Below, in pieces: positions 1-12,629 of a stretch of 64,000 bases of DNA. Below the pieces are notes generated by a model that was given only the letters and a program-made list of their open reading frames with translations, did not search any database and had not been told where the DNA came from. Every line of letters begins with the position of its first letter. Within the stretch, counting starts at the first letter, position 1. The stretch is taken from NCBI RefSeq assembly GCF_963169125.1, contig NC_084795.1:265665042-265729041 (forward strand), given 5' to 3'. Position numbers and translations under genes: made by a program. Origin of the DNA: Humulus lupulus. Lineage: Eukaryota; Streptophyta; Magnoliopsida; Rosales; Cannabaceae.

Positions 1-2167
1 TATTAGGAATTTAATTTTTCAGCCTTGATTTATTATATTCAAATAACATTAAAATGTTAAGATTATTTATGTTTTTTACTTCTAACAAATATGCTATTTG
101 AAAAATTTTTATGTGAATATCTATTAACTTATGCTACAATATATGACTTAATAAAATTGATTAAAATATGAAACATATTAAATTAATTATAATTCTATTA
201 AGCATTATAAAAATAAATAATTTACCTTACAAAATTAAATAAATAATAACTAAGTAAACAATATAAAATCCCCTAAAAAACAATATGAAATTTTGTAAAT
301 TGCTAAGTTTTTTTTCTTTTTTCTTTTTTAATTCTTTTTTTCATCGGATATTTACTCGTAACTAATGTATACATTTGGTTTTGAAAAAATTAATATTCTA
401 ACAAACTTTCATTAGAGTTTTATTATTAATATATAAATAAATAATACAAAACTATAACAAAATTGTATAAATTTGAAAATTCTTTTAATTTTTTCCAAAT
501 CAACGTTTTTCTTTTTTTTTTGAGAAATTATAGTAAATGACCCAAAACAATGGCATCAAGAAGCTAATGTCATCATTTTTTAAATTGTAGATAAATGACC
601 ATTTTACATTGTTAATTACCTATAAATTGCATTTTTTATATTTTATTTATTTATTTAGGAGCGTATTACTTTGAAATAGTGGTATATATATATATATTAG
701 TTTTGTTTTATTAGTTTTTATTTTAAAGTTATATTGATTTTTTAAGTTTTTTATGAGTTGTTGGTATATTATTTTCCAACTAGTATATATGTTTTTTGTG
801 GTACGATATATCATTTTTTTATGATATTTAGTTTCTATCTTATTATACATAATGATAGTATATAATTTTGTATCATACTATATACATTTTTATAGTAGTA
901 TATAATTTGTTAGCATAGTATATACATTTTTGAGTAATAATTTTGTAAGTTTTGTTGGTATATTATTTTTCAACTCAATATATGTATTTTGTAGTATGAT
1001 ATATCATTCAACAACCCATAAAAAACGAAAAAAAAATCAAAATAACTTTAAAATAAAAACTAATTAAACAAAACTAATATACATATATCATAATATTAAA
1101 ATATTTAGAATAAAATATAATTTGTTAAAGGGCATATTTGATAATATGTAATATTAAAAAGATAGTTAGACTATTTTGCTACAAAATTAAAAACATAGAC
1201 ATTTACTTAATTTCACACACCATTAAGGGTCACTTTGCACCAAATCTTTTTTTTAACTTATAGCTAACAAGTACACTAATAATATTATTAAAAACAATTT
1301 ATCTTTATTCAATTTTTATTTCTAACCATTTAATCAATAGTATAATCCAACAAAAAAATCACATAATCAACTCCTATAAATTATAGGTAAAAATGAATAA
1401 ATCATATTCATTTCAATTTATATAACAATTGAAAAAAAATAAAATCAATTGTATGGTTAAATTTATAATGGAAACAAAATTTAAGGGTAAAATTGAAATG
1501 ACTTTATCATGTGTGTGATATTTAACTATAGACAAAAAGTTTGAGGGATAAATTTATATTACGAGAACTAGTTAGGGGTAAATGAAGATTAATTTTGTTA
1601 TTTAAGAGAACTAGTTAGGGGTAAACGAATATTAATTTTGCCATTTTAGGAGTATTTGAAGATAGTGTCAAAAATGAAGAGGCAAAAATATACTACTTAC
1701 AAAAAAAGTGAGCGGACAACATGACTAATTATTCTAGTTTTCTTGAATCAATTATATGTTTGTTTTGGACTTTTTAAAAATATATTATTGAGCACTCTAT
1801 GTAATGTATGCTAATGAAGTTGAGTATAATGGTGTAAGTTTAATCTCTGAGGTCGGAGTTATTACTTAGTAGGGTTTGGTAGAGGGTTTAGTTTTAATGC
1901 CAAGCTTACCAAGTAAGATATTTTGGTTGATAAATAAGGATATAATAACGTCCATTAGCTTAAAATCTTTTGAAAGTTTTAGTAGTGATGTCATTAAAAT
2001 TAAATTACAAATTTTAATATATATATATATATATAATATTATTTGATCCAAAACGGTGTAAGTTTGTTTTGACTTTTCCCTTTGAAAAAGTGAGGGATCA
2101 TGATAATACTAATTAATTTAACATGATATATATACACATGAAACAATTTTAAAAAAAATTGAGATTA
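1..2167. other. AT-rich intergenic DNA, no gene seen
   Basis: This is very AT-rich spacer. The only open frames are short, low-complexity ones rich in Lys, Asn, Ile and Tyr, with no recognisable domain. Degenerate phrases such as AGAACTAGTTAGGGGTAAA recur (about 1564-1585 and 1607-1628), suggesting old decayed repeats. Apart from the fold-back segment annotated separately, I see nothing that can be named. Confidence 0.7.
690..1095. repeat. Fold-back (inverted) repeat with an internal direct repeat
   Basis: The left arm (about 690-780) and the reverse complement of the right arm (about 1000-1090) share a long stretch around TTAGTTTTGTTT, TTTTTATTTTAAAGTTAT and GTTTTTTATG. A second segment beginning TTGTTGGTATATTATTTT is repeated directly at about 758 and 953. 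The structure resembles a decayed MITE or fold-back element. No clean target duplication was found. Confidence 0.55.
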
Positions 2168-3963
2168 TGTTATAAAACAATATCGGACATGTAACACAAT
2201 TTTATATTATCGATAAAAGTAGTTGAAATCATTTAGTTTGACAATCGTATTGCTTGCTTGCTTGTTTTATTACATAATTATTGAAATAATACAAACATTT
2301 ATAAAATCTCGAACATATAGATAGTTACAATTATAGTGACTACATCACAATAAATTATAGTGACTAGATCACAATAAATTATAGTTGTAATTATATGTTC
2401 AAAAGAACGAGTCCTGATATTAGATCAGTGCATTGGATTTTCATTGATTAGGCAATCTACGATATGATCTACTTACACATTCGGGGTGTGATGTCTTGTC
2501 TAAGGCATTGACCAAGTAGATAAGATCGGATGTATTTCGTGACATCGGACTAGGACTGATATTGACTATTGATTGATAAATGAGTATCATTGTTATCGAA
2601 TCTAATCAATGCCACAATGTTGACCATAGGTTAAATCGATCTTAATTTTAAGTGATAATATTCTGCTAATTATATTATTTAAATCTTTTGACTTATTCGT
2701 TACCAGCTTACCCTACGATCTAGCTCATACTTATATCTTGGAGATTAGTAGTGTAATTGAATGGGAGTATTATTCATAGATATGAAATCTATAACTTCTA
2801 TATGAGAAGTGAAAAGATGGTTTCCTTAATTGATTTGTTCAAAAGGTTAAATAATTGAGATCTCAGTTCTGTGATTAAGTTCGCGGAAATATCATTTATA
2901 AGGAACTTAATGGGAGTTAAAGATAAAATACTGATGAGGGGTAAAACAGTTTTTTGCACCTAGCTCGTTAGTAAGTCATCGATAGAGGATTGACTGACTG
3001 TAATTGTTATAATAATGGATAACATATTTATAGTTTGAAAAATATGTTCTATGAATTCAAGAGTTCAATTCCGAGTCTATAGTAGAGTCACGGGAAATTA
3101 ATAAGGTATTGAAATTATTCGTAAATAAATTTACGGTAACTTGTTGGAGCTTGATTTCATGGATTCATGGTCCCCGCATCACCTTTGAGTAAATCATCTA
3201 GAATGTATCAATTAATTGATTTAATTATCAATTAGTATTTTTAAAGTTGACTATGTCAATTTTGGAAAATTTACAGAAATATGATATTTAGAGAATAAAA
3301 AAGAATCTTTGGGTAAATTTATTAATATTGATAAATTTGTGTCAATATAAATAAATAATATTAAATCAAGTTTCAAATTATAATTAGTTAATTTGAATAA
3401 GGATTTAATTAATTAATTAAAAAATAAATAAAAGCTTTTGAATTTAGGTCCAATTGAGATTTAAATTCAAAATAAAGGTATTGGGCCTAAGTCCATTTGT
3501 AGAAGCCCAAGGCTTTCATCTTTTTGCTTATTATTTTAATTAATTTAAATTTAAATAAAGCCAATTAAGTTGCATATATAAGGAATATGATATATAGGAT
3601 TTTTCATAAGGAAGTCAGTCTCAATTGATTCACTAGGTAAGTGAAAACCTAGACAGTCTAACTTTTTCTTTGCCACTCTCTCTTCTTCTTCTCTTCTAGA
3701 TCTCTATCTCATGTGTTGAGAACCAGCCCACACTAGTTCTAGGTTGATCAAAGGCTTGGTGAGGAAGATTGTGTTGCTGATCTAGTTCAATCTCTTGATA
3801 ATACTCTGCTACAGAAAGGAATCAAGGGTTAGATAGATTGAAAGAAGGAGTTGCTCCAGTTCCCCTGCGTAATGTAAGTTTTTACTAGGAATTTGCATGT
3901 TTGTTTGATAATATGTAAATTGCATGAAAATAAATAAAGATCCTGCAATAAGTATTTCCTACA
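2168..3963 (+). mobile_element. Copia-type long LTR (solo LTR or remnant)
   Basis: This 1.8 kb non-coding segment starts TGTTATAAAAC and ends TTTCCTACA. It is homologous, in inverted orientation, to 18891-20711: the two share the phrases around AAGTAGATCATATCGTAGAT, the switch near GGTCCCC/CCATGAATCC, and the GATCTTTATTTATTTTCATG end. A TATA-like box (CATATATAAGG, about 3572) followed by pyrimidine-rich sequence sets the plus orientation. Size and the TG...CA ends fit a large Ty1/copia LTR. No internal region or second LTR is present, and no matching target duplication was found, so the left boundary is approximate. Confidence 0.65.
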
Positions 3964-4027
3964 AAGGCCCCCTCCGAGGTACACACAGCTCTGTCTCTGA
4001 ATGTAGGCTTCACTTAAAATAATCTAT

Positions 4028-4053
4028 AATTATTATTATTATTATTATTATTT
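4028..4053. repeat. (ATT)n microsatellite
   Basis: About eight consecutive ATT units lie in the short spacer between the copia-type LTR and the next LTR. Confidence 0.9.
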
Positions 4054-4542
4054 TGCTGAAGTGGGTTGTAATGTCCCAAAATTTCTAATAAGGCTTAGTG
4101 CCTTGGTTAGCGTGTCGAGAGGGCACGCGGAGTAATTATGTGGATTATATGAGTTATATTACAATATGACTATTTATGCATGTTTATGTGTATTAAATAT
4201 GCTTAAAGCCCAACTTTTGTTAAAAAAAATGGGCATTTTCGTAATTTTGACCAGATGATGGTATATTCGTATTGTATGTGTTATATGCTTGAGACCACAT
4301 GATTGTGTGGATATAATTGTGATATTCGACTCGAGTCAGCCATGTTGAGCAAATTAGCGGAAAAGTGATAACATGGATTAATACCTGACTCGGGGTGAGC
4401 CTAAGGATATTTTGGTAATTTAGTGAATTACCGGGAATTATTGGGGTATGAGATGTATTTGGAGAAAAATAGGAATTTTAAGTGTAATTTGAGATTTAGC
4501 GAAAAATGGGTGTCAAATGATCTTTTTGCCCTTGTGGGCTTT

Positions 4543-6043
4543 TGTTGCGGATTTTCCTAAGTGTGTGCAAGTGTACACAATCGTTGAACAAGTAATATAA
4601 TGAAAGTAATTTTTATCGTCTCCTCAAGGATTGCCAAACAAGTATTGTAAAAATCATCATCAAACAATTTGGGGTGCAATTAATTATCCCTTTTTTTTAT
4701 GATTAATCAAATTAACTAAAGGACAAAAAAGAACTAAACAAGATAATTAATTTAGGCGTTTAACAATAAAGCTGGAAAATAACAAATTGCGATTACTATG
4801 ATGATAAAAGTTAGGCATATCAAATCCCCCTAATTTGTAGTTTTGTCCCTGATGTTGCAACAAAGTTCATAGCAAAGTTCTCTTGTAACTAGGATTCCCA
4901 ATGTAATGCACATGCCATTTTTCCAAATGCTCATGTTAAAATTCCATCAATTAGATTCACATATTCCTATGCTAAATTTAATTTCAAGAACATAATTCCT
5001 AGCATCAATCCTTCAAGTTTGCACGGTGAATAAAATATTCCTAAGTTATTCACTAATCAATACAAAAGTATCAACATGCATCAATCAAGCATTTCCACTA
5101 ATTTTTACCCTTCCGGAATTAAAACTAGCTTGTCTCTCACATAAGTTGATCATTCTCAAGCAAGAGATTTGCATAATAAAATAGCTCAATTGAACAAGAG
5201 AAAAATTTCATAAAATAGTCAACAATTTGGGGGCAATTGCAAATTAGGGTTCATCAATATCCCTAACACAAATAACTTAAGTCGTAGTAAAAATACCCAA
5301 ATCACCACAATAAATATTCAGCATTATCTCAAGAGTTCAAGGAAGAAAGAAAAAGAAAATAAAATTATATGAAAGTTGAGTTTAGAAAAACAAGCCAAGT
5401 TGATAGAGATATTCTCTTCTTGTCTTCTAACTCTTAATCCTCTTCTTCTTCTAGCTTCCTTCTCTTTCCTCTTCTCTTCTTGATGATTCAGCTCAAAGAA
5501 ATTCAGAAATAAACCCCTTTAATGGAGCTTTTGGGCGGCTGGTTCTCTCCTCTTTACTCTATTTTCTTGGGTGAAGAAGATCATCCTTTTTTTGGGCTCA
5601 CAAAGGGTATAAACCCTCTCCTTCTCTCTCTACACGTGGGGGACAATATTCTGTTCCTTTTCAGAAGTTGCAGCTCCTTTCCACCTCATCTAAGTACATG
5701 CCAAGTGTGCAGACTTTATGTTGCTGACTGTCCATACTTTGCTGCAGCAAAGTTGACTAATGTTGCAACAACAGCCAGAATTTCAGCTCTAATATGATTT
5801 CCTTCCACATGCTTCACTAAGCTTTCCAAGCACCCTCTTGCTATGCCTTCAAAATAAATACCACCTTTTTAGAACATAATTCCATTATTTTCCACAAGAG
5901 TTATCATTAATTAAAACAAATTACACAAACAAAGTTAAGAGACAAAGTGACTAAAACCACACAATAACAGCACAAACACTCTATTTCACCTAACTTTTTA
6001 AGTCCAAAAACTCAATTAATAACTCTAAAATATAGAGTTATCA
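4543..6043 (-). mobile_element. Solo LTR with GCTTT target duplication
   Basis: On the minus strand it reads TGATAACTCTA ... AATCCGCAACA, 1501 bp, with TG...CA ends. A perfect 5-bp duplication GCTTT flanks it at 4538-4542 and 6044-6048. It interrupts element I, whose sequence resumes exactly after the duplication. No coding domain is present. The 91-codon open frame at 5522-5797 lies inside the LTR and has no support. It carries an 18-bp palindrome, ACTTTGCTGCAGCAAAGT, near 5736-5753. Confidence 0.85.
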
Positions 6044-6113
6044 GCTTTGTTAAGAGACTTATGAGGTAGAGGGTATTGTGGTCTTTTGCCCTTGTGCAGC
6101 TAAGACTCAATTG

Positions 6114-6114
<1 letters not shown>

Positions 6115-6204
<90 letters not shown>
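6115..6204. repeat. (CT)n microsatellite, about 45 units
   Basis: An uninterrupted CT dinucleotide run lies inside the 5' untranslated-like part of element I, at a place where sister LTRs carry short CT-rich stretches. Confidence 0.97.
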
Positions 6205-6208
<4 letters not shown>

Positions 6209-6612
6209 GTTACCTTCTTAGAAGGGTTTGGGAGCTAGGAGCAAATTGAAGCCTTGCACTTGAGGATTAGAAGATTGGAGGAGGAATTATAGGACCGGGA
6301 AGTGAAAGGGTGTAGTTAGGATTTCAAATTCATCTAGTTGAGGTAAGGATTTTCCCCAAGTTGTTTGTGTTCTCTTCTTTTTGGGTGTGTTCTTGAGCTT
6401 TGAAGCGCAAGTGATGATTTTTGAGTTCTTGGGTGTTATTAGGTTGTTTTAAGAATGTATTTGAGGTATAATTTCTATATAAATGACTGTTTTTGGGTTT
6501 GGATCCATTAGGATGAGATTAGGTTTCGAAAAAAACGCAGGGAAAAACCCAGAAATTATGGGTTTGCGGGGTCGCGCTGCAGCATTGTTCTTGGGGGATG
6601 CGGCCTGCATGA

Positions 6613-7066
6613 ACTTTTGTTCACGGTACTCTTTTGTTCCATTTTGCAAAATGTTGGTTCCAAATTGTCATTTAACAAAACACATGGTCTAATTGGTAAC
6701 TTTGCAAAACACAAGGGCTGATATGGTATTTACCCATATATTTATAAAAGAGTACTGGTCTTGTGGGTTTTGGAGAAAAATACATATATAACCTTAAAAT
6801 TGAATAACCTTACTTTGATATTCTTGATTTTAAATAACTACAATAATTTGATCAACATCAATAATGCTCACTAATGATATTTACAATCACATCAAAATAG
6901 ATATTAAGAAAATGCTATTACCTCCTAGGTTTGGCATTGACTCTTCTCCAACCTTAAAATACTGTCACAAACCAATAAGATACACAAAGATAAAGCAAAA
7001 TGCAAGAGACTTTATGAAGACTACCTTGTCTTCTCAACACTACTAAAATCTGCCACACCTATACAT
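6613..7066. other. Unassigned spacer
   Basis: This segment lies between the broken end of element I and the left target duplication of the MULE. It contains phrases such as TTTGCAAAATGTTGGTTCC and CTTTGCAAAACACA that look like MITE debris. No gene is recognised. Confidence 0.5.
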
Positions 7067-7074
7067 TATATAAA

Positions 7075-7123
7075 GGGAAATATGGGTATTTATGCATTAT
7101 ATGTGGTACTAAATAAAAAATAT
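7075..7123 (+). repeat. MULE left terminal inverted repeat
   Basis: It starts GGGAAATATGGGTATTTATG and pairs with the reverse complement of 32842-32890. It is preceded by the duplicated TATATAAA (7067-7074). Similarity continues more weakly inward through CT-rich sequence. Confidence 0.85.
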
Positions 7124-7569
7124 CCTACCCACTATTCACATGTCAATTTGGTCCTATTATTTTCATTAGTTCCCAAAATACCCTTGGCATTTGTTTCCCA
7201 CTCTCTCCCTCTATTCTATCGGTCTCTATCTATTATCTCCCTCACTCTCTCGATCTCGAAACCAAATCCAAAAAAAAAAAACCCAAATCTACGAGCTAAT
7301 CGCTCGATTTATAAGCAAACCCCCGTGGGCATTGTCTTCAACGACCGCACACAGGCTCGGATCTCGTCAAAAAGGACAACTGGAGAAGGCGAAGACTTTG
7401 AGGGGACGACCCATACGTCGAAGAAGCAACCCCAAAGAAGGCGAAGGTGAGGGATTTCTTGGTTTATTCTGCAATTTTTTTTCTGGGGCCTGGTTTTGTT
7501 GTTAATTTTTGTTCATAGGTTAGATCATGGCATAAATATGGGTTTTTTTATGAATTTTTTTCATCCAAC

Positions 7570-7925
7570 TCGATAGAAAAATCGATAGGCCTTGATATGC
7601 CTCGATGACTATCACCACGATAGAACTCGACATTACTTGATAAAAATCGATAGAATTTTAAAATGTAGGCTTTTTAATACCTCAATGGGGCTCGATTAAC
7701 CTCGACGAGGTTCGATGGATGTCAACTTGATATGCCTTGATGTTATTTGATAGGTTAGAAAGTTGGAGAATTTAATTGTACCTCAATAGGCCTCGACAGG
7801 TCACGATACACCTCGATGGCACCTGTCTGTTAATGTCACCTCAACATGGCATGACATAGCTCAATGAAAATCAATAGCCTTTGAAATTGTAATACCTCGA
7901 CATGCCTCGATAAGAAACAAATTAT
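7570..7925 (+). repeat. CCTCGAT-rich degenerate repeats, left cluster
   Basis: More than a dozen variants of CCTCGAT(A/G)GG or CTCGA(T/C) lie within 350 bp. All sit inside the inferred first intron of the DUF1985/Ulp1 gene (donor near 7447, acceptor at 7974). The same word fills two other clusters in this MULE (12180-12560 and 31965-32375). Confidence 0.75.
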
Positions 7926-7974
7926 TTAAAAAAAATTATTATTAACTGTTCTTTTTTATTTTTTATTTTTACAG

Positions 7975-9598
7975 ATGCCTGGCCTTATTATACCTTTGGA
8001 GAAGCACCTTCTAGCCCGTGTTACTTATAGGGGGAGTGCTCACATGGTAACCCTTATAGAGTAGTTTCAGAGGCATGACTTGATTAAACGGGCACATGCA
8101 TGCCCATTGGGACTATTCTTCAAGGCGAAGGAGTTTAATTTTGGGGGGGTTATATTGCACCAATTAATGTTGTGTAAGGTTGAAAGTAAGAAGCTTGAAG
8201 AGGGCCAGTTCTAAGTGGGGAACATTTTATGTAGATTCGGTATTGTTGAGCTTGCCTTACTTACCGGCCTGAATTTTGGGAAGACGCCATCCACAAATGA
8301 CTTGAAATAATATCTTACCAGTGATCGGATCATCAAGGAATATTTTAATGGTGAGGTGTAGGTTAGTTTCGGTCAGTTGGAAGATGCTCTGAAGGATTGT
8401 ACAAACCCTGAAAATGCATTTAAGCTGGGTTTATGCTACTTGATCGAGGGGGTACTGGATGACCCTAAGAAGACAACTAGCATATGGGGAGATTCACTAA
8501 AGTTGGTTGAAGATCTTGATTACTTCTTCAAGTATCCATGGGGGAAGCTTTCTTTCAAAGAGTTGATTAGAGGAGTTTGGAGAGACATGAAGAAACAATT
8601 GAAATTGTACGAGGATAAAAAGAATGACAATTTGGGGAAACAACAAAAGGAGTCCAAGTACAGTTTCTATGGTTATGTCCCCCGCACTTCAGTATTGGAT
8701 TTTTGAGGTCATACCATATATTGGGAGGAAATATGGTGAGAAGAGTGAGAACCAGATTCTCAGGATGCTTAGTTGGTCCACCAAGATTGATATTTTCCCT
8801 TCATAGCTCAATTGGTTCCATTGTTTTCCAAGACTCGTGTAAGTTCTACTTTATCTTCTTAAATAATAAAATTAATTTTGTAAGGGTTTACTTTATTAAA
8901 ATATTTCTGACATATGTTATTTGTTAATGCAGTTGGTTGTATTTTCCATGTTGAAGTCACGTCTTGGTGAGGTAGAATACTACAATAGCCTCCTAGATGT
9001 TGATGGTCATCTATTCCCTGAGTTGGAACGATTGTAGGCAGCTGAGACTGAAGTGGAAGAAGAAATAGATTCAAAGAAAGTGGCAGAGAAGATGGCTGAG
9101 GTTGCAAAATCAACTTCAATTTCTTACGATGATGTCCTGAATGAGAAGATATTCCCTACAAAACTCGCTACACCTTCTTCAAGTCAAGTAGTCCATTCTG
9201 ATTATGAGTAGTTGGTGCAGAGGCTCCAGAGGGTTGAGGAGAGCTAGGTGATGCTACTTAAGAATCAGACTACGATCATGGATCAATTGGCGCAGTTCAT
9301 TTCATCGATCTCTGATTGCTCCAGGGAACAACATCGATTGACCTCCACACACTCAAATACAGAGTTAGATATTCTGCCTCGTGACTACGAGGCCGGTGAT
9401 CCACCTTCTACTCCATACCCTAAGACTGTTGTTGTGGCTAGTGATGTCGAGAATCCTAGCGTACATGATAAGTATCGAGTTTGTCTATTTTTAATTCATT
9501 ATTCTTTTATGATTATGCACTTGATTATTTATTTATATATTAATATATCTTTAATTAGTTTATTTTGTGTTTTTAGGATTTTCAAGACATATGTATGA
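7975..9598 (+). pseudogene. DUF1985-domain part of the MULE-borne Ulp1-like gene (broken)
   Basis: An ATG at 7975 directly follows a splice-acceptor-like TTTTTACAG. The upstream leader (about 7190-7450) ends in a donor-like GGTGAGG, so the start lies just after a 5' UTR intron. The reading frame gives a DUF1985-like stretch (FGIVELALLTGLNFG near 8235-8280, then the 109-codon open segment 8377-8706 containing LCYLIEGVL and YPWGKLSF). It is broken by in-frame stops (about 8062, 8212, 8308, 8360) and a frameshift near 8680, after which ALQYWIFEVIPYIG continues in another frame. Introns are likely around 8838-8931 and 9478-9576. DUF1985 is a plant domain typically fused to Ulp1-like peptidases in transposons. 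Its own role is unknown. Confidence 0.75.
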
Positions 9599-9599
9599 A

Positions 9600-10941
9600 A
9601 AAGAATGAATTTGAGATGATTTACAAGCAATGGTTAAACTCGAAATTACAAGTCTGAAACTTCACACTTGATTTTGACAATTTTCCAATACTCTTTTGGA
9701 AATCTTTTTAGAAATACAACTTTTATATCATTTTCTTAGCTCTCCATAGCTTTTAGAATCATCCAATTAAAAGTTGTATCAAGGAAGTTATAGTTAAAAT
9801 ACCGTCAGTGGATGCAGTTGAAGAAAAATGAAAAAACGGAAAAAATGCTATGGCCGTGGCCACACCAACAGAGCCCAACGGCCGCAGCCAGCAATGTCCC
9901 AGGTCACGGCCAGCACCCGATTTTCTGGAAAATTTAGCTTTAAATTTTAAATTTCAAATGTATTTTCAATGGGCTATAAAAGAGATTAAGGTTAACTCTT
10001 AGAATAACTTTGGATTGTGAATTTTAGAGTCTATAGCGGCAAAGGAGAATAAATGACACCATCATCTACATTCTTCAATCTAGTTTTTCTTTATTCTCTA
10101 AAAATTCTTTATTTTCATTGAATATTTATGTTTATGATCTTGAATTTGATTATGGAGTAGTTCTCTTTTAGGTTAAGGGTTATTTCAAAACCCTAGACAT
10201 GAGATCTTGACTGCATTGATGAATTTTATTCCTTCTATTCCCTTATATTAAATAGCTTCTATTTTTCTATTTGAATGCTATGAATCTTATAAAATCTTGT
10301 TTAGATGGCCACTAATTAGGGTTTTTCATTGTTCTATTATCATCTTAGGATTACTATTCACCTAATAGTTTAGGATTCTAAGTAGAGTGATAAATTGCAA
10401 TTAAGGTATTGTGATGAGTATTTTAATTGTGATGAAGAAAAGAACCTAGGTTAAATGAATTGCATGCTTAATGAATTTGTTGTCAAGATTAACTTGTTTC
10501 CATTGAATGTAATGCATTTCCTGGGTTAAATAGATCGCATGCTTAATGGATTTATTGCTTGGTAAAAATGATTAATTAAGAGCGCTTAGCATTAATTAAT
10601 TATAATAGGGAAAGTGGGATAATTGACTGCTTAAGTGTTATTTGCGGGGTTAATAGTTTAATTGGGAATAAGAAATATTATTCGTCATTGTTGATAGATT
10701 TATTGTTGAATGTGGAGAATAATTCTTAATTGTTTCTTTAAAATCACATTATCCATTGTTCTTTATTTATTACTTTATTTTATGCTATTAAATCTTGAAA
10801 CAAAATCCCCTATTTAATTCTTGTTTTTATTTTGAATAATAGTCCTCATGGGTTCGACCCTTACTACCACTTTACTAATAATTTAGTGAGTATTAAGGAA
10901 TAAATATAATTAAATTTGTTACGGCATATGACACGCATCAG
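9600..10941. mobile_element. Probable LTR fragment inserted in the Ulp1-like gene
   Basis: The Ulp1-type reading is interrupted by about 1.3 kb of non-coding sequence ending GGGTTCGACCC ... TTACGGCATATGACACGCATCA, a common 3'-end style of plant Ty3/gypsy LTRs. It carries GC-rich palindromic words near 9850-9925 (GGCCGTGGCC, CGGCCGCAGCC), like the other LTRs in the window. I could not find a matching target duplication, so the left boundary is uncertain. Confidence 0.5.
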
Positions 10942-10944
10942 TAC

Positions 10945-11988
10945 GCATTATACAGCATGAGGACGCAGGTGGCCATGAATTTGTCAGGAAGAAACGCTAG
11001 CCTATGTGATATTTGGACTACACTGACCCCACAAAGAAGCTAAAATCAGATAAATAGGCCCTAGTTGTAGACCCTTTGAGGAAGAGCTATGAGAAGAAAG
11101 AGAGGAGTTTTCATAAGTGGTTTTTGGGGAAGATTGTCAACAAGCGAGATCGATTTGTGCATACTGGCACTCATGACGTGGCATGGTTCTTGTGGTTGAA
11201 CATCATCAGGACTTGGCTATGGGATTCGGTAAGTAGTTTACTTTTATGTTTTATATTCAATTTGAAATAAATTTGATGGTACTAACGAATTTATATATGT
11301 TGTAGCATATTGATACTGCTCTGCACATGCTACGCCGTCGACGCCACTTTTATCACACACCATTTTGGCAGGATACTGTTGTCTTAAACACAACCTTCCC
11401 CCCAGGTGTGCCTAGGTCATTGGAATCATTTTAAGGAGACCGGTGAGAAATATACATGGGATTAGGACATGCTTAAATTATTGAAGGGTGACCCAGATCA
11501 TTACGTTGTATCTTGGGCAATTGGGAATGAAGTATATTTCGTCTTGCGCATCCCACAAGCAGAACATTGGGTCGCCATTGAGGTGTCACTTCTAAAATGG
11601 TGCTTGAACATATATGATTCTAACCATACTGTGCTAAGTCAGTCTGTCTTGGGGGAATTCATTAAGCCTTGGTGCTTATTATTGTCTTGTTTGTTGTATA
11701 AGTCTGGCTTGTTTGAGGACCACAAGAAGCTACAGTTAAAATCTGGTAAAAAACCTCCTCCCTTTAAGTATTGTCGTCTTTGCCCTGAGGACGTCCCTCA
11801 ATCTAGGACAAGGAAAAACTAGGAATCAATGTTTTTTTAAATATGCAGTGGGGATTGTGGAATGTTTGCCATCAAACATATCGAGCATTTGCTGACTAGG
11901 CTACCACTTGATACCATTACTGATGACAACATGCAGCTATTCAGAACCAAATGGTGTGTGGACCTATTCTATCAGACATTATCACCAT
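10945..11988 (+). pseudogene. Ulp1-like (C48) cysteine peptidase domain of the MULE gene (broken)
   Basis: This is the C-terminal half of the MULE plus-strand gene. Segments read in order: KSYEKKERSFHKWFLGKI (from about 11085), an intron near 11229-11305, then HIDTALHMLRRRRHFYHTPF. The catalytic part holds EHWVAIEV (His-Trp) and LNIYDSNH (Asp) at about 11560-11630. After a gap (about 11820-11850) SGDCGMFAIKHIEHLL provides the catalytic Cys, and the frame closes near 11988. The His/Asp/Cys arrangement is that of SUMO-specific Ulp1/SENP peptidases. In the known MULE versions the function is unproven. Stops (about 11434, 11450, 11462) and the inserted LTR at 9600-10941 show it is dead here. Confidence 0.8.
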
Positions 11989-12179
11989 GAGGCACATCAT
12001 TTTCTTGTTCCACATGTTCATTAGACTTGGAATTATTTTGTGTACGTCAGCTAGATGCATTTTTTTATTGCATATACGTATATGGCTCAATAGAATTTGA
12101 TTATTTTTGTGTGCTCTCAAAGATACAATTTATGGCTTCAATATTTAAAAGGCTTTATTTAAAAAAATACCAAAAAAAT

Positions 12180-12560
12180 TAAAAATGATCTGCCTCGATA
12201 TGCCTCGATAGCCCTCGTTGGGCTTAGAGAATTAAATTTCGTCGTAATCCATGTCTGCCTTGATGGGTCAAACTATAAGCCTTGATGTGTCAAACTTTAG
12301 ACCTCGTAATCCTCATATAAAACTATATGCCTTGACAGACCTTGACACCCATTGATGGACCTCGATAGGTCTCTTAGCCTTCAATAAGATAGGCAACCTT
12401 GACATGCCTCGATGGACCTCGATAGGTCCTTAAGCCTTCATTAAGATAGGCAACCTTGACATGCATCGATGGACCTCGATAGGTCCCTGAGCCTTCATTA
12501 AGATAGGCAACCTCAACATGTCTCGATAGTCAACCATCGAGGCATGTAGAGGTTTGTCGA
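12180..12560 (+). repeat. 57-bp tandem repeat rich in CCTCGAT, middle cluster
   Basis: Copies of a 57-bp unit start at 12340, 12397, 12454 and 12511 (last partial), each containing ATGGACCTCGATAGGTC and AGCCTTCATTAAGATAGGC. Looser CCTCGAT words occupy 12180-12340. The cluster lies just downstream of the Ulp1-like gene, between its 3' end and the 3' end of the minus-strand transposase. A related unit occurs inverted at 31965-32375. Confidence 0.85.
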
Positions 12561-12629
12561 GGCAGACAGAAAAAAAAATGTAAAAGTTCCTTTGTTTTCT
12601 AAATTAAACCAACAAATTAACAGCAGAAG

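Larger units (their letters stand above)
4067..6612 (+). mobile_element. Truncated large Ty3/gypsy-type LTR (element I)
   Basis: It begins TGTAATGTCCC, the same terminus as the other large LTRs here. It continues through the family landmarks (GAGGTAAGG after a first-exon-like stretch, then the phrase TTGTTCTTGGGG beside a GC-rich palindrome module at 6560-6612). The 3' half, including the expected GGGCGTTACA end, is missing. A separate solo LTR (4543-6043) and a long CT run interrupt it. Lineage (Tekay/Del-like chromovirus) is inferred from terminus and layout only, because no pol is attached. Confidence 0.6.

Noticed and set aside
7082..7505. Two overlapping plus-strand open frames of 104-122 codons
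   Set aside because: They lie in the MULE terminal repeat and 5' leader, are low-complexity, and end at a splice-donor-like site; the gene start is better placed at 7975.
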